The notes under the pieces: generated by a model
Told to the model about the DNA's origin: nothing
Seen by the model: only the letters and a program-made list of their open reading frames with translations
Databases searched by the model: none
Part shown: positions 46,762 through 56,956 of the stretch, in pieces
Numbering within the stretch: the stretch's first letter is position 1
Layout: each line of letters opens with the position of its first letter
Origin: Quercus robur
Lineage: Eukaryota > Streptophyta > Magnoliopsida > Fagales > Fagaceae
Direction: 5' to 3'
Assembly: GCF_932294415.1 (NCBI RefSeq)
Contig: NC_065536.1
Coordinates: 56,235,854 to 56,299,853 of the forward strand
DNA: 64,000 nt
Position numbers and translations under genes: made by a program

Positions 46762-47706
46762 TTCATACAGATACAATTAATTGCAAATGAAATGCATACA
46801 TGCGGATATGCAGAATTGCAAATATGAAGTTTTCTGTAGAATTGCACGGAATGTTTCTTTACCAAAAAAATCAATATACATATGAAATGTTTCTTTTGTT
46901 ATGAATTCAAATCTTTTTTTGAATAATGTGAGCACCATATTGTGGTTGAAGGGTTATAATTGGGAGTGGAGCACGAGCATAGGATGAGGATAGAAAAATG
47001 TTGTCCAATGCATATCCAAGGACCCCATTGGAACGGGAAAAATGAAACTTGACCCCTTGTAGCTTTTGAAACTCCTTCAGCAAACCTATCTAGATTGAAG
47101 TCCTTTGCATCATTACCCCAAATTTATGTATTTTTTAAGCATTAATGTGTTTTATGGTCCTGGATGGCCTAGTTATCTTTACTTCTCCGATTCATTTCCA
47201 ATTATTTCAGTTTATTTTATTTGTGAAATTCATCTATGCCCATCCACGTCAAGATTTGTAAAACTTGAGCCAGTAGCTCTTAGGTTCTAACCTCTACATA
47301 TAGTGCAAAACTAATTTTAATTAGCTAAAGTAATAACTTATGATTAATACAATGTCAATTATACATGAGCTGGTGATAAAGTTATTATTTAATGCTTAGT
47401 TTGTTTTGAAATAAATTATTTTCAAATGTAAAATACTTTACATGTAAAACATTTTTAGCAAAATATTTTCAAATGTTTGGTATGACAAGTAAAATTTTTA
47501 AAGCAAACCACCAAAATTGAGGGCTCAACATTGAAGTCGCTAGTATTCTTTTACTTTGTTGGAGAAAACGAATTTTATACTTACAACTTTTTTCTTGGGT
47601 AAAAAATTTTATACTCACAATCTAATCGAAATTCAGATGAAAGTATTGTCACAAACAGTGTAATTTTTTTTTTCCATATCACAATTTCTCAAATTCCATC
47701 ATGACT
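46762..47706. other. Intergenic; right part belongs to an inverted repeat family
   Basis: No gene is supported. 47540-47706 is the reverse complement of about 38420-38580. The rest shows no structure I recognise. Confidence 0.45.
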
Positions 47707-48585
47707 CACCACTACAAGAAAAAAGGGGCTATTGTTGCGCTTCAAAAGCACCGCTAAAACCAATAAAAGCGCCACTAAAGGCACTTTTGACCTTTAGCAG
47801 TGGCTACTATTGTTTGTAGCGCTACGAAGCGCCATAGCTTAAGTGCTGTAGTAGACCTATTGCGATGGTAATAAGAAGCGTCGCTGTATAGGTACCTTTT
47901 AGAGGCAAATTTGGCTTATTGCGGTAGGCTTTCCAGCAACTAGTGGTTAAAATAACACAAACCCATGAACAAGCAATACAAAACTAGAAAAACAATCAGC
48001 AATATTGGGGTTTTAGGGGAGAGAAATTATGAACGGCGCTGCCGACAGCAACGTTGGAGATGACACAAGCCAAGCAGCAACGCTAATGGAAGTTTGATCG
48101 CTGATTTTGAGTGTGACAAGAGATTTTGAGAGAGAGAGGTTTTTATTTAGAGGGAGATAAAAAGATGAGAAAAATGAAATGGCAAACGGGCCCTAAAGTG
48201 ATAAGTTTAGGCGAGGGAAAGGGAAAAAAATAGAGGGAAAAAATTAGACTAAAAATGGACAATTAAAAGATCTATTGCGGCGGTCACTTAAACCACTACT
48301 ATAATTGAGAAAACATGCCACAAGAAGACATAAATTGTGGCGGTTCAGTATACCGTTGCTATAACTACAGAAAATGCCACTAAAACACATATATTGCGGT
48401 GGTTTTTTATACTACTACTGTAGAGCACCGCAAAAGACTATATCTATTGTTACGGCTAATGGTACGTCATAATATATCTCATGTACAGGGGTGGTTCAAA
48501 AAAGCGCCACAATATGTGACATATAGCGGCAGTTTTTGAAACCGCCGCAAAAAACCCACCGCAGTAACCCGTTTTTCTTGTAATG
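47707..48585. mobile_element. Non-autonomous CACTA-type element
   Basis: Its ends are CACCACTACAAGAAAAA on the left and TTTTTCTTGTAATG on the right, the CACTACAAGAAAA terminal motif of CACTA elements with one change at the right. A 3-bp ACT duplication lies at 47704-47706 and 48586-48588. Subterminal motifs of the form TTGCGG(C/T)GGT and ACCGC(C/A)GCAA recur inside both ends, as expected for transposase-binding arrays. The paralog at about 38428-38445 is an empty site. The 879-bp body has no transposase. Confidence 0.88.
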
Positions 48586-48588
48586 ACT

Positions 48589-49213
48589 ACAAACAATTCT
48601 AATGATATTTTGAGAATATGATCTAAAATGAATAAATAAAAACTAAGTTTGAAAATTAAACATACAGTTAAAGGCGATCCAAGAGAATGCAATAACACAT
48701 GTTTGGATGACTGTTTTTTCTTGCCTAGTGAATTGCTTGAGGTGACCAACACTTATCAATCAAGGCCATATACCTTTTCACAAAGGCAAATCCCAATGAA
48801 CTGACTGTAAATTTAAGGGATTGTATGACACCAGTCACTAGTGGACTGGTTAGGTCAAACTTGCACAAAATGAAGATGATTAATGAATACAATAATGCTC
48901 AAAACAAAACTAATCACTATTTCTCAATGCACCCATTGAAGAAGGCCTCATATTCCTTCATGTAAAAGGAGTCGTCAAATATCTATTGTTATTTTTTTTT
49001 TTTTTTGAGAATTATTGTTATTTGTTTTTATCTCTACTAAATTTAACCCAATTTAATTTGGGTAAAATTTTATTGCTTTTCATTTCAAATTTATTAGGTT
49101 TCTCATAGGTTATAGTTGCATGCTTAGCCTAACTAAACCAACTAAATTTAATAATTTTTTAAAAGGAATTTAACCATTTTTAATTTGACTAAAATTTTAT
49201 TGCTATTCAGTCT
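48589..49213. other. Inverted copy of 38.1-38.45 kb, then AT-rich spacer
   Basis: 48589-48895 is the reverse complement of about 38135-38440. 48900-49213 is AT-rich and shows nothing else. No gene. Confidence 0.65.
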
Positions 49214-49222
49214 TATTAAGTA

Positions 49223-50436
49223 GGCGAAACTACAATATTGGTCCCTTAAGTTTACCCTATGTGCGTAATTGGTCCATCAAGTTTGAAGCGTGCACAATTG
49301 GTCCCTCAAGTTTTTAAAATGAGCAATATAAGTCCTTTTACTAATTGCCATTAATAGTGTTACTTATGTGGCTAATGGAATCATGACTTGGTATTTTATT
49401 TTAATGATGTGGCATATTTTTAATTAAAAAAATTACAAACTAAAATTACACGTGAGAAACATTATTTACCAAATTAAAAAACTATTTTCTACCGATTGTA
49501 AACACCTAGCCACGGCTTAAAAAAAAAAAAAAAAAAAAAACCTAGCCACAAGACAGAGGAGGGGAGAGAGGGAACAACAAGCCTTAGTCGCCACAACTAC
49601 AAGCTCTCCACGCACTCCTCCACATCCACAACCCAACGACGTCGTATTCATACCACAATCCCCTAACGATGACGTTTTGGACATCGCCACAACGCTCATG
49701 CTCAAAGACATGAACAAGTTCGTGCAAGAACTCGAGGACCGCGAGCAAAGCGAAGCGGAGATGAGGAAATTGAAGGAGGATCTCAACCGTCGGATCCACG
49801 ATCAAAAACTCGCCGTCGATTTCCACAACATCCCAGACCAACAATGGGAAAAATACGACGACAATTACCACCACCCCTACCATACAGCCAAGTCTTCACC
49901 ATCGTCTTCGTCTTTGTCTTCAAAGGCTTTGGTTGACTCGGAGTGTTTCAGGCTCTATTTCAAGGGCTTGGTGAGTGAAGAGATGGTTAGGGGTATAATG
50001 GTAAATGTGGCTGGTGCTGGGGTTGCCATTTGCGATTCTTGGGATAATCTGATCTTAGAGGCGAGGAAGAATGTGGAAGCTATGGTGAACGGTGTGGTGG
50101 TGAGTGGAGAAGTTGCTAAGCTTCAAGCTCTCATTGAAGCTCTCAATAAAGCTCTGACCATGGTGAACGATTACAATTGGTGAGTGGAGGAGTGCGTGAA
50201 GAGCTTGCGTGTAATTTTAGTTTGTAATTTTTTAATTAAAAATATGCCACATCATTAAAATAAAATGACATGTTATTGTTCCATTAGTCACATAAGTAAT
50301 ACCGTTAATGACAGTTAGTAAAACGACTTATATTGCTCATTTTGAAAACTTAAGGGACCAATTGCGCACGCTTTAAACTTAAGGGACCAATTGTGCATAC
50401 AGGGTAAACTTGAGGGACCAAAATTGTAGTTTCGCC
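49223..50436. mobile_element. Mutator-like element with captured open frame (Pack-MULE type)
   Basis: Long inverted repeats of about 250 bp run inward from GGCGAAACTACAAT at 49223 and from 50436 on the other strand. They carry repeated 'ttggtccctcaagttt' phrases and the 'gatgtggcatatttttaatt' segment. Target duplication: TATTAAGTA at 49214-49222 and TATTAAGTT at 50437-50445, 8 of 9 matching. The interior has no transposase but a 168-codon gene-like frame. A related left end is at 63391. Confidence 0.9.
49677..50183 (+). CDS. Captured open frame resembling the N-terminus of plant RBR-type proteins
   Basis: 168 residues from ATG to stop. The first 50 residues are charged and coiled-coil-like (NKFVQELEDREQSEAEMRKL). 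Then come a Ser-rich linker and a region reading FRLYFKGLVSEEMVRGIMVN and GAGVAICDSWDNLILEARKN. That second region resembles the RNase H-like domain found upstream of the RING-between-RING in some plant ubiquitin ligases (RSL1-like). The assignment is from memory of the pattern and is tentative. No RING is present, so it would be a fragment. Its base composition is richer in GC than the flanks, fitting capture of a host gene. Whether it is expressed is unknown. Confidence 0.5.
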   Translation: MDIATTLMLKDMNKFVQELEDREQSEAEMRKLKEDLNRRIHDQKLAVDFHNIPDQQWEKYDDNYHHPYHTAKSSPSSSSLSSKALVDSECFRLYFKGLVSEEMVRGIMVNVAGAGVAICDSWDNLILEARKNVEAMVNGVVVSGEVAKLQALIEALNKALTMVNDYNW

Positions 50437-50445
50437 TATTAAGTT

Positions 50446-50875
50446 TATCGTAGATAGTAGTTGCATAACATAAGCTACTTTAGCCTAAACCATAAACTTT
50501 TTTTTTTTTTTGATGTGCCTAAACCATAAACTATATTATAAAAAATGGCTAATCAATAACTATATAAAAAATAAATAAATTGTAACAGTAATGTTTGAGC
50601 ACGTGGTAATGTCATGTGACAAAAACCTGAAAAGAATAATTTAATAAAAAAAATTGGGAATAGTTAACTGATGTTTTAAGAGTATTAGTTTAAGAAATAT
50701 TATTAGAATTTTTTATGGAAAAGAATAAAGTGATTGATTTTTCTAATAGTTTTTTATATTTCTATGAAAGTAGTATTAAAACTTTTCTAAATTAATCTAT
50801 TAACAAATTTCCTAAGGGCACTTTTAATCAAACCTTAAAAAAATTGATCTAAGAGTTAAAAAACATTTTTAGTAT
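50446..50875. other. AT-rich spacer
   Basis: No gene and no structure recognised. It leads into the LTR element's target duplication AAAGT at 50876-50880. Confidence 0.5.
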
Positions 50876-50880
50876 AAAGT

Positions 50881-51528
50881 TGTAAGGACACGATACGCAA
50901 CGAACCACAGCAGTGTTGGGCTCGCACGTGAAAGGGCCCAGACAATATCATTTGTAGAGAGTGGGTTTGAAAGGCTAGGCCTTGGATACCCGGCGGTGGG
51001 TTCTTTATGGTGTTCATGCATGGTTAGGGTATTTTCGCCCCTGGAGTCTTTTCTTGGAGGTGGGATGGGAGGCCTTTCTTTTTTTCTGGCCAATTTTCTC
51101 CCAGCCCCTCTATCCAGATTACTTACTTTTTCTTTTATACTAGCCGACGTTCGCTTTCCTTCGTCCACGTGTAGGGTCGACCTTTTCAAGACTGATACTT
51201 GTCCCATCAGTCCCAGTCCAAAGTCGTTGGGGGTGGTTGATAAAACCAAAGAATAAGGCTCTGTTATGTGCAGAGTATTGTATGGGAAGGGTAGTAAGGG
51301 CAGCTTCTCCTAGATATTTTAGATTTCCTTTCAAGTTTGTTCCTATACCGTTTTTGCCCCTCTTCTCGGTGGAATTTTGGGTCTGCCGAGGACTGAACTG
51401 TCCTCGGCAACATCTCCGGGCCATTTTGTGCTTTATGTTATTGAGCTTGGGCCGTAGCCTTCTTTGGCTTGGGCCTTAGGACTCCCCATGAGTAAGTGGG
51501 CCTGGCCCATAAATTATTGGGCCCCACA
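50881..51528 (-). repeat. LTR (3' LTR in element orientation)
   Basis: 648 bp. It differs from the other LTR by about seven substitutions and by lacking a 22-bp duplication. About 1.1 percent divergence implies a recent insertion, probably under a million years at usual plant rates. It is AT-poor compared with its flanks. Confidence 0.93.
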
Positions 51529-54500
51529 ATAGCCCCTCAAAACCCTGCTGTCCGGCCTCCTGGTTGGAGAGGGGGGTTTTGATAACACCGAACCTTTATT
51601 ACGGCTCATTTAATTCAGCCTTTCACTGACGTCGGCAATTCTCCACCTGCCCAGGCGATGTACCGGTCTACGAGATGTCCCTCTTGATTTATTCACGATA
51701 CGTTCATGCCGTTTGGTTATCCGAAACATGTCTTTAATAGTTTATCTTCACGAGACATCTCAGATTTAACGGTTACTGATGGTGTGGGGGAGCGGAACGG
51801 GCATATTCTTGTTTGCAGATTTCCTTGGAGATCTGAACACATTAAGTACCCTCCTCTTCGTCCCCTATATAAAGAGAAGAAACAAGAGTTGTTTCTCCCA
51901 CAGATGAATCCCTTTAATCCCCCCGAAATTTGAAACCCTTAGATTCCTTCCGGAGTTTACTTTTACTCTCTGGTTATACCTTAACCTGAAATACACTCAC
52001 CATAGTAATAAGCAATGAAAAAGCCATTCCCCTCCCAGAAACACCATGTTCTAACGAAGCTCGAAATGGCTCGGTCAGGGCAAGGATGGCAGAGACTCAA
52101 GATTTGTCTCACCTTCCTTTCAGCCAAAATCCGAAGCAGGGACTCGTCACGTCACACTTTCGGCGTGACTGAGCCGAGGACACACATTATCAGTACCACC
52201 CGCTCTCTCATGAGCATATCTAACATGACACCAGTGTGTTAGGAGTCAGGACTGGGGCAGGGACTAAGTGCCCCTGCTTCTTCCTCTCTTCGTTCACTGG
52301 CGCCTCCTTTTGCCTTTCTTTCTTCTTCTTTCCACCATCAAATCCATCCTGGTGCTTTTCCTTCTCCCTCTTTTGCTCCTTTTTCTTTCTTTTCATCTTT
52401 TCCCTCTTCTTCTCCTCCTTCTTTTTACTCATCTCCTCCATCTTCCTCATCTCCTCCATCTTCCTCATTCATCTCCTCCATCTTTTTCTAAAGAAGGTCC
52501 TTCTCTCAATATGGGCAATACTGAGGCAGAGTTAGGAGGGACTTCGGAGACGAGTTTAAAAGACATCTGACCGTTTACTTATTTGTATTGTTGATGTTGT
52601 TGTTGTTTTTTTTTTTTTTTTTTGTTGTATTGTTTCGGCAATTCACCTTTTGTATAGGCTTGTTTAAACCCCTCTATGTACGTTGTAATACATCTTCATA
52701 TTAATAAAAGTTGTTATCATTTTACTTCGCATGTTCTATCTCTATGTTTTTACAAATTTGCAAGTGCTGTTCGGCACAATAATATAGCATTTGAATCAGT
52801 GACAACTAAGGCCAAAATACTTGCTAATAAAAAGATGTCACCATAACTTTAATAGAATTGTTTGACCCAACAATGCCGACCTGTGAAGAACGATACTTAC
52901 CCCAAAACATGCCGAGATGAGAACTGGATGCTCTATACGATGTAGGAAGTAACCATCCGAAGACATATCACCCGCAAAATGAACAGCCCCCTTAGGCTAC
53001 TGAATAGTGGGGCGTCTCGCCATCTTCCTAACACTCTTATTGGCCTTAACCTTTTACAGTATTTGAGCTGAGGACTTTCCCCATCCGAGTAGTTGGTTTC
53101 CCCATAGGCTTGAGTCCGAGGGCCATGCGATGCCTTGGTTCTGCCCAAAACCTAGTTTTGTCGTCCAAGTAGTTGGTTTCCCCATAGGCTTGATTCCGAG
53201 GACCACACAATGCCCTGATTCTGCCCCTGAACTCAGTTTCTCCCTTTCTTCAGGTACCTCATGAGGTGCCGAGCAGGAGGTTGTCCTCGGCAATGGCTAT
53301 CCCTCGGCGTGGGCCGTAGCCCCTGGGCTCCCACGCAGAACGGGCCTGGGCCGCGAATTCACTAGGCCCACAAGTTAAGAGGTATTTCTGTAGTCTTTGG
53401 TCACGCGGTACTCTTTGGCGTCCCAGTGTTCGAGGTGCGCCTTCACGAGACTCCTTTAATCTCATGGTTTCAGGTGGCGTTGGAAATTGAGCCGGAGCCA
53501 TTTTGTCTGTAGCGTTCCTTGGGACGCTGTGTGAATTAAATGCCACCACTTTATCTTTTTAAATAAATAGGAGAGAAAGTTGCTTTACCTACGCACAAAT
53601 CCTTCAGTTTCCTCCCAAATCACAACTCCCATATCCGGTGCTATCCTCCCTTAGTATAACATGTTTGAGGCGAGGGTTGGGGAGAAGGAACTCTCTCCGC
53701 CACAGAGGCGCCGTGTCCTCCTGAGAGAATATTCTGTTTCGACAGAGGGGAAAGGGTGTTTCTCCTTCTTTTAGTCAAAATCCGAAGCAGGTTCTATTCA
53801 TGCCAGAATTTTGGTGTGTCAGAAGAAAGATTCTCCGCCATCAGCGCCTCTGCCTTGTTGCAGGCAAATTTTTGGTGAAGGCTCCTCAACTTCCGGCTCC
53901 CTGCACCTTTCCTTCGACGGTGTGAGCCTCAAGTTAGGTTCCTTGCACCTTTTCTTCGGCTGCGCTAGCCCGAGGCTGGGCTCTCCCTGCACCTTTTCTT
54001 CAACAGTATAGGTCCCGCGCTGGGTTCTTTTACTGCCTGAGTGAAGGGCATGTAAAAGTGTTGAGGAAGAACCAAGCCTCGAATTAGCAGTAGCCAACCT
54101 CTCATCTGTGCTACCTCCTCGGCTTTATCTTATTCTCTTGTATCTTTCCTCTCGACTATGTGGTTAACTCTAATATAAGCTGATTCCAGCTCTCCATTGT
54201 ACGCTGTACTATTTCTTTATTTTAATAAAAAGGAAAATTTATTTACTTGTTTTGAATACTTTTCTTTTTGCAACACTACTTTGTGAATGGGTGTGCTCCA
54301 TGTGTGTTTTTCTTCAATGATACTTAGAGCAGGAAACCTTGAAACATAATCCAACTAATTCTAATTTACCGACACTACCAGGCATTATAACGATAATTCA
54401 TAGTAAGTTAAACTTAGGAAACTAACCGACATAACAGTTGAATATTCTGTAATAAGTGCAAGAATACCGTCCGAGAATGATAATCTCTAAATAATTCATT

Positions 54501-54692
54501 CGAGGAGGTGACTGAGCAATAGGGAACTCCGATTGGGTTTTAGGCAACATATTGCTCTATATTGCATCGATCCCTTTGGTGCTGAAGATCCGAGAGCAGA
54601 CTTGAGAATCCTCGCAATTTAGGAATTAACCCAATTGTTAGTGGAGAGTTTTCCTCGGATAGATCCTAAGGTCCATGTAATGTAGTTTTTCC
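51529..54692. other. Interior of the LTR element, non-coding part
   Basis: Two similar plus-strand cassettes are visible. The first has TATATAAAG at 51866, 'caaaatccgaagcaggga' near 52125 and AATAAA at 52703 after 'tgtacgttgtaatac'. The second has TTTTTAAATAAATAGG near 53556, 'caaaatccgaagcaggtt' near 53778 and AATAAA at 54224 after 'tgtacgctgtac'. They oppose the element's own orientation. 53258-53370 resembles part of the LTR ('tcctcggcaa', 'gggccgtagcc'). A CT-rich tract lies at about 52285-52500. No frame here has a recognisable protein domain. Confidence 0.6.
53089..53240. repeat. Two diverged monomers of the 80-bp array unit
   Basis: Two copies beginning GTAGTTGGTTTCCCC at 53089 and 53169 match the 80-bp unit of 54693-56050 with many differences ('ccataggcttga' where the array has 'ccagaggcttgg'). 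They look like ancestral or escaped monomers. Confidence 0.85.
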
Positions 54693-56050
54693 TTGTAAGT
54701 AGTTGATTTCCCCAGAGGTTTGAGTCCGAGGACCATGCAAGGCCTTGGTTCTGTCCAAAACTTGTATTTTCTTTGTAAGTAGTTGGTTTCCCCAGAGGCT
54801 TGGGTCCGAGGACCATGCAAGGCCTTGGTTCTGTCCAAAACTTGTATTTTCTGGGTAAGTGGTTGGTTTCCCCAGAGGCTTGGGTCCGAGGACCATGCAG
54901 GGCTTTGTTCTGTCCAAAACTTGTATTTTCTTTGTAAGTAGTTGGTTTCCCCAGAGGCTTGGGTCTGAGGACCATGCAGGGCCTTGGTTCTGTCCAAAAC
55001 TTGTATTTTCTTGGTAAGTAGTTGGTTTCCCTAGAGGCTTGGGTCCGAGGACCATGCAGGGCCTTGGTTCTGTCCAAAACTTGTATTTTCTTTGTAAGTA
55101 GTTGGTTTCCCCAGAGGCTTGGGTCCGAGGACCATGCAAGGCCTTGGTTCTGTCCAAAACTTGTATTTTCTTGGTAAGTGGTTGGTTTCCCCAGAGGCTT
55201 GGGTCCGAGGACCATGCAGGGCCTTGGTTCTGTCCAAAACTTGTATTTTCTTTGTAAGTAGTTGGTTTCCCCAGAGGCTTGGGTCCGAGGACCATGCAAG
55301 GCCTTGGTTCTGTCCAAAACTTGTATTTTCTTTGTAAGTAGTTGGTTTCCCCAGAGGCTTGGGTCCGAGGACCATGCAGGGCCTTGGTTCTGTCCAAAAC
55401 TTGTATTTTCTTGGTAAGTGGTTGGTTTCCCCAGAGGCTTGGGTCCGAGGACCATGCAAGACCTTGGTTCTGTCCAAAACTTGTATTTTCTTTGTAAGTA
55501 GTTGGTTTCCCCAGAGGCTTGGGTCCGAGGACCATGCAAGGCCTTGGTTCTGTCCAAAACTTGTATTTTCTTTGTAAGTAGTTGGTTTCCCCAGAGGCTT
55601 GGGTTCGAGGACCATGCAAGGCCTTGGTTCTGTCCAAAACTTGTATTTTCTTTGTAAGTAGTTGGTTTCCCCAGAGGCTTGGGTCCGAGGACCATGCAGG
55701 GCCTTGGTTCTGTCCAAAACTTGTATTTTCTTGGTAAGTGGTTGGTTTCCCCAGAGGCTTGGGTCCGAGGACCATGCAAGGCCTTGGTTCTGTCCAAAAC
55801 TTGTATTTTCTTTGTAAGTAGTTGGTTTCCCCAGAGGCTTGGGTCCGAGGACCATGCAAGGCCTTGGTTCTGTCCAAAACTTGTATTTTCTTTGTAAGTA
55901 GTTGGTTTCCCCAGAGGCTTGGGTCCGAGGACCATGCAAGGCCTTGGTTCTGTCTAAAACTTGTATTTTCTTTGTAAGTAGTTGGTTTCCCTAGAGGCTT
56001 GGGTCCTCGGACCATGCAAGGCCTTGGTTCTGTCCAAAACTTGTATTTTC
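54693..56050. repeat. 80-bp tandem array, about 17 units, inside the LTR element
   Basis: The unit runs GTAAGTAGTTGGTTTCCCC, then 'agaggcttgggtccgagg', 'accatgcaaggccttggt' and 'tctgtccaaaacttgtatttt'. The period is 80 bp, with one 79-bp unit near 54900. Units differ at a few sites (aagta/aagtg, gcaagg/gcaggg). The variant TGGTAAGTGG marks units near 54855, 55173, 55413 and 55733, spaced about 320, 240 and 320 bp, so amplification involved multi-unit blocks. The unit lacks stops on the minus strand and 80 is not a multiple of three, so all three minus frames stay open. These long frames (for example 54666-56129) are artefacts. Confidence 0.95.
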
Positions 56051-56259
56051 TAAGGGTTAGCTCCTCGAATAGGGTGGATGGAGTCAGCTTGACGTTTGAA
56101 GCCCCTAGACTTGCCCACGCCATTGGCACTGCGGGGCGTAGCCCCTAGTGGGAACTTATGTTGGAACAACAACAATGTGTCGCCGGTCATACAGGCATAC
56201 TCATAGACTCTTGCTCGACAAAAGCCTAACTCCACTGTCGCCTGAGCCAACGCGCAGGC

Positions 56260-56281
56260 CTTTCCCACAGACGGCGCCAAT
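56260..56281 (-). other. Primer-binding region of the LTR element
   Basis: Immediately inside the LTR, the minus strand reads ATTGGCGCCGTCTGTGGGAA. TGGCGCC and the following GTCTGTGGGAA are seen at this position in many plant Ty3/gypsy elements. The exact primer tRNA is not decided here. Confidence 0.75.
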
Positions 56282-56951
56282 TGTAAGGACACGATACGCA
56301 ACGAACCACAGCAGTGTTGGGCTCGCACGTGAAAGGGCCCAGACAATATCATTTGTAGAGAGTGGGTTTGAAAGGCTAGGTCTTGGATACCCGGCGGTGG
56401 GTTCTTTATGGTGTTCATGCATGGTTAGGGTATTTTCGCCCCTGGAGTCTTTTCTTGGAGGTGGGATGGGAGGCCTTTCTTTTTTTCTGGCCAATTTTCT
56501 CCCAACCCCTCTATCCAAATTACTTACTTTTTCTTTTATACTAGCCGACGTTCGCTTTCCTTCGTCCACGTGTAGGGTCGACCTTTTCAAGACTGATACT
56601 TGTCCCATCAGTCCCAGTCCAAAGTCGTTGGGGGTGGTTGATAAAGCCAAAGAATAAGGCTCTGTTATGTGCAGAGTATTGTATGGGAAGGGTAGTAAGG
56701 GCAGCTTCTCCTATATATTTTAGATTTCCTTTCAAGTTTGTTCCTATACCGTTTTTGCCCCTCTTCTCGGTGGAATTTTGGGTCTGCCGAGGACTGAACT
56801 GTCCTCGGCAACATCTCCGGGCCATTTTGTGCTTTATGTTATTGAGCTTGGGCCGTAGCCTTCTTTGGCTTGGGCCATAGCCTTCTTTGGCTTGGGCCTT
56901 AGGACTCCCCATGAGTAAGTGGGTTTGGCCCATAAATTATTGGGCCCCACA
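56282..56951 (-). repeat. LTR (5' LTR in element orientation)
   Basis: 670 bp. Compared with the other LTR it has an extra 22-bp tandem copy of 'atagccttctttggcttggg' near 56877-56898, accounting for the whole length difference. Confidence 0.93.
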
Positions 56952-56956
56952 AAAGT

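Larger units (their letters stand above)
50881..56951 (-). mobile_element. Complete non-autonomous LTR retrotransposon (gypsy/TAT-like, LARD type)
   Basis: Two near-identical LTRs (50881-51528 and 56282-56951) bound the element, and a 5-bp duplication AAAGT lies at 50876-50880 and 56952-56956. On the minus strand the LTR begins TGTGGGGCCC and ends CCTTACA. The primer-binding region next to the 56282 LTR reads TTGGCGCCGTCTGTGGGAA on the minus strand, a form common in TAT-type Ty3/gypsy elements, so the element points left. A purine-rich tract (GGTTTTGAGGGGCTAT, minus strand) abuts the other LTR. The 4753-bp interior has no gag, protease, reverse transcriptase or integrase that I can see. It contains an 80-bp tandem array (54693-56050) and GC-richer, repeat-like sequence. 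It must depend on proteins from another element. Confidence 0.93.

Noticed and set aside
52220..52570. Overlapping frames rich in Lys/Glu or Leu/Phe/Ser
   Set aside because: They are translations of a CT-rich tract inside the LTR element.
54693..56050. Regular repeats that could suggest a CRISPR array
   Set aside because: Units are contiguous with no unique spacers, the period is 80 bp, and this is plant nuclear DNA inside an LTR element.
54619..56129. Three long overlapping minus-strand open frames (302 to 487 codons)
   Set aside because: They are the same 80-bp non-coding unit read in different phases. The peptides contain no domain and depend only on the absence of stops in the unit.
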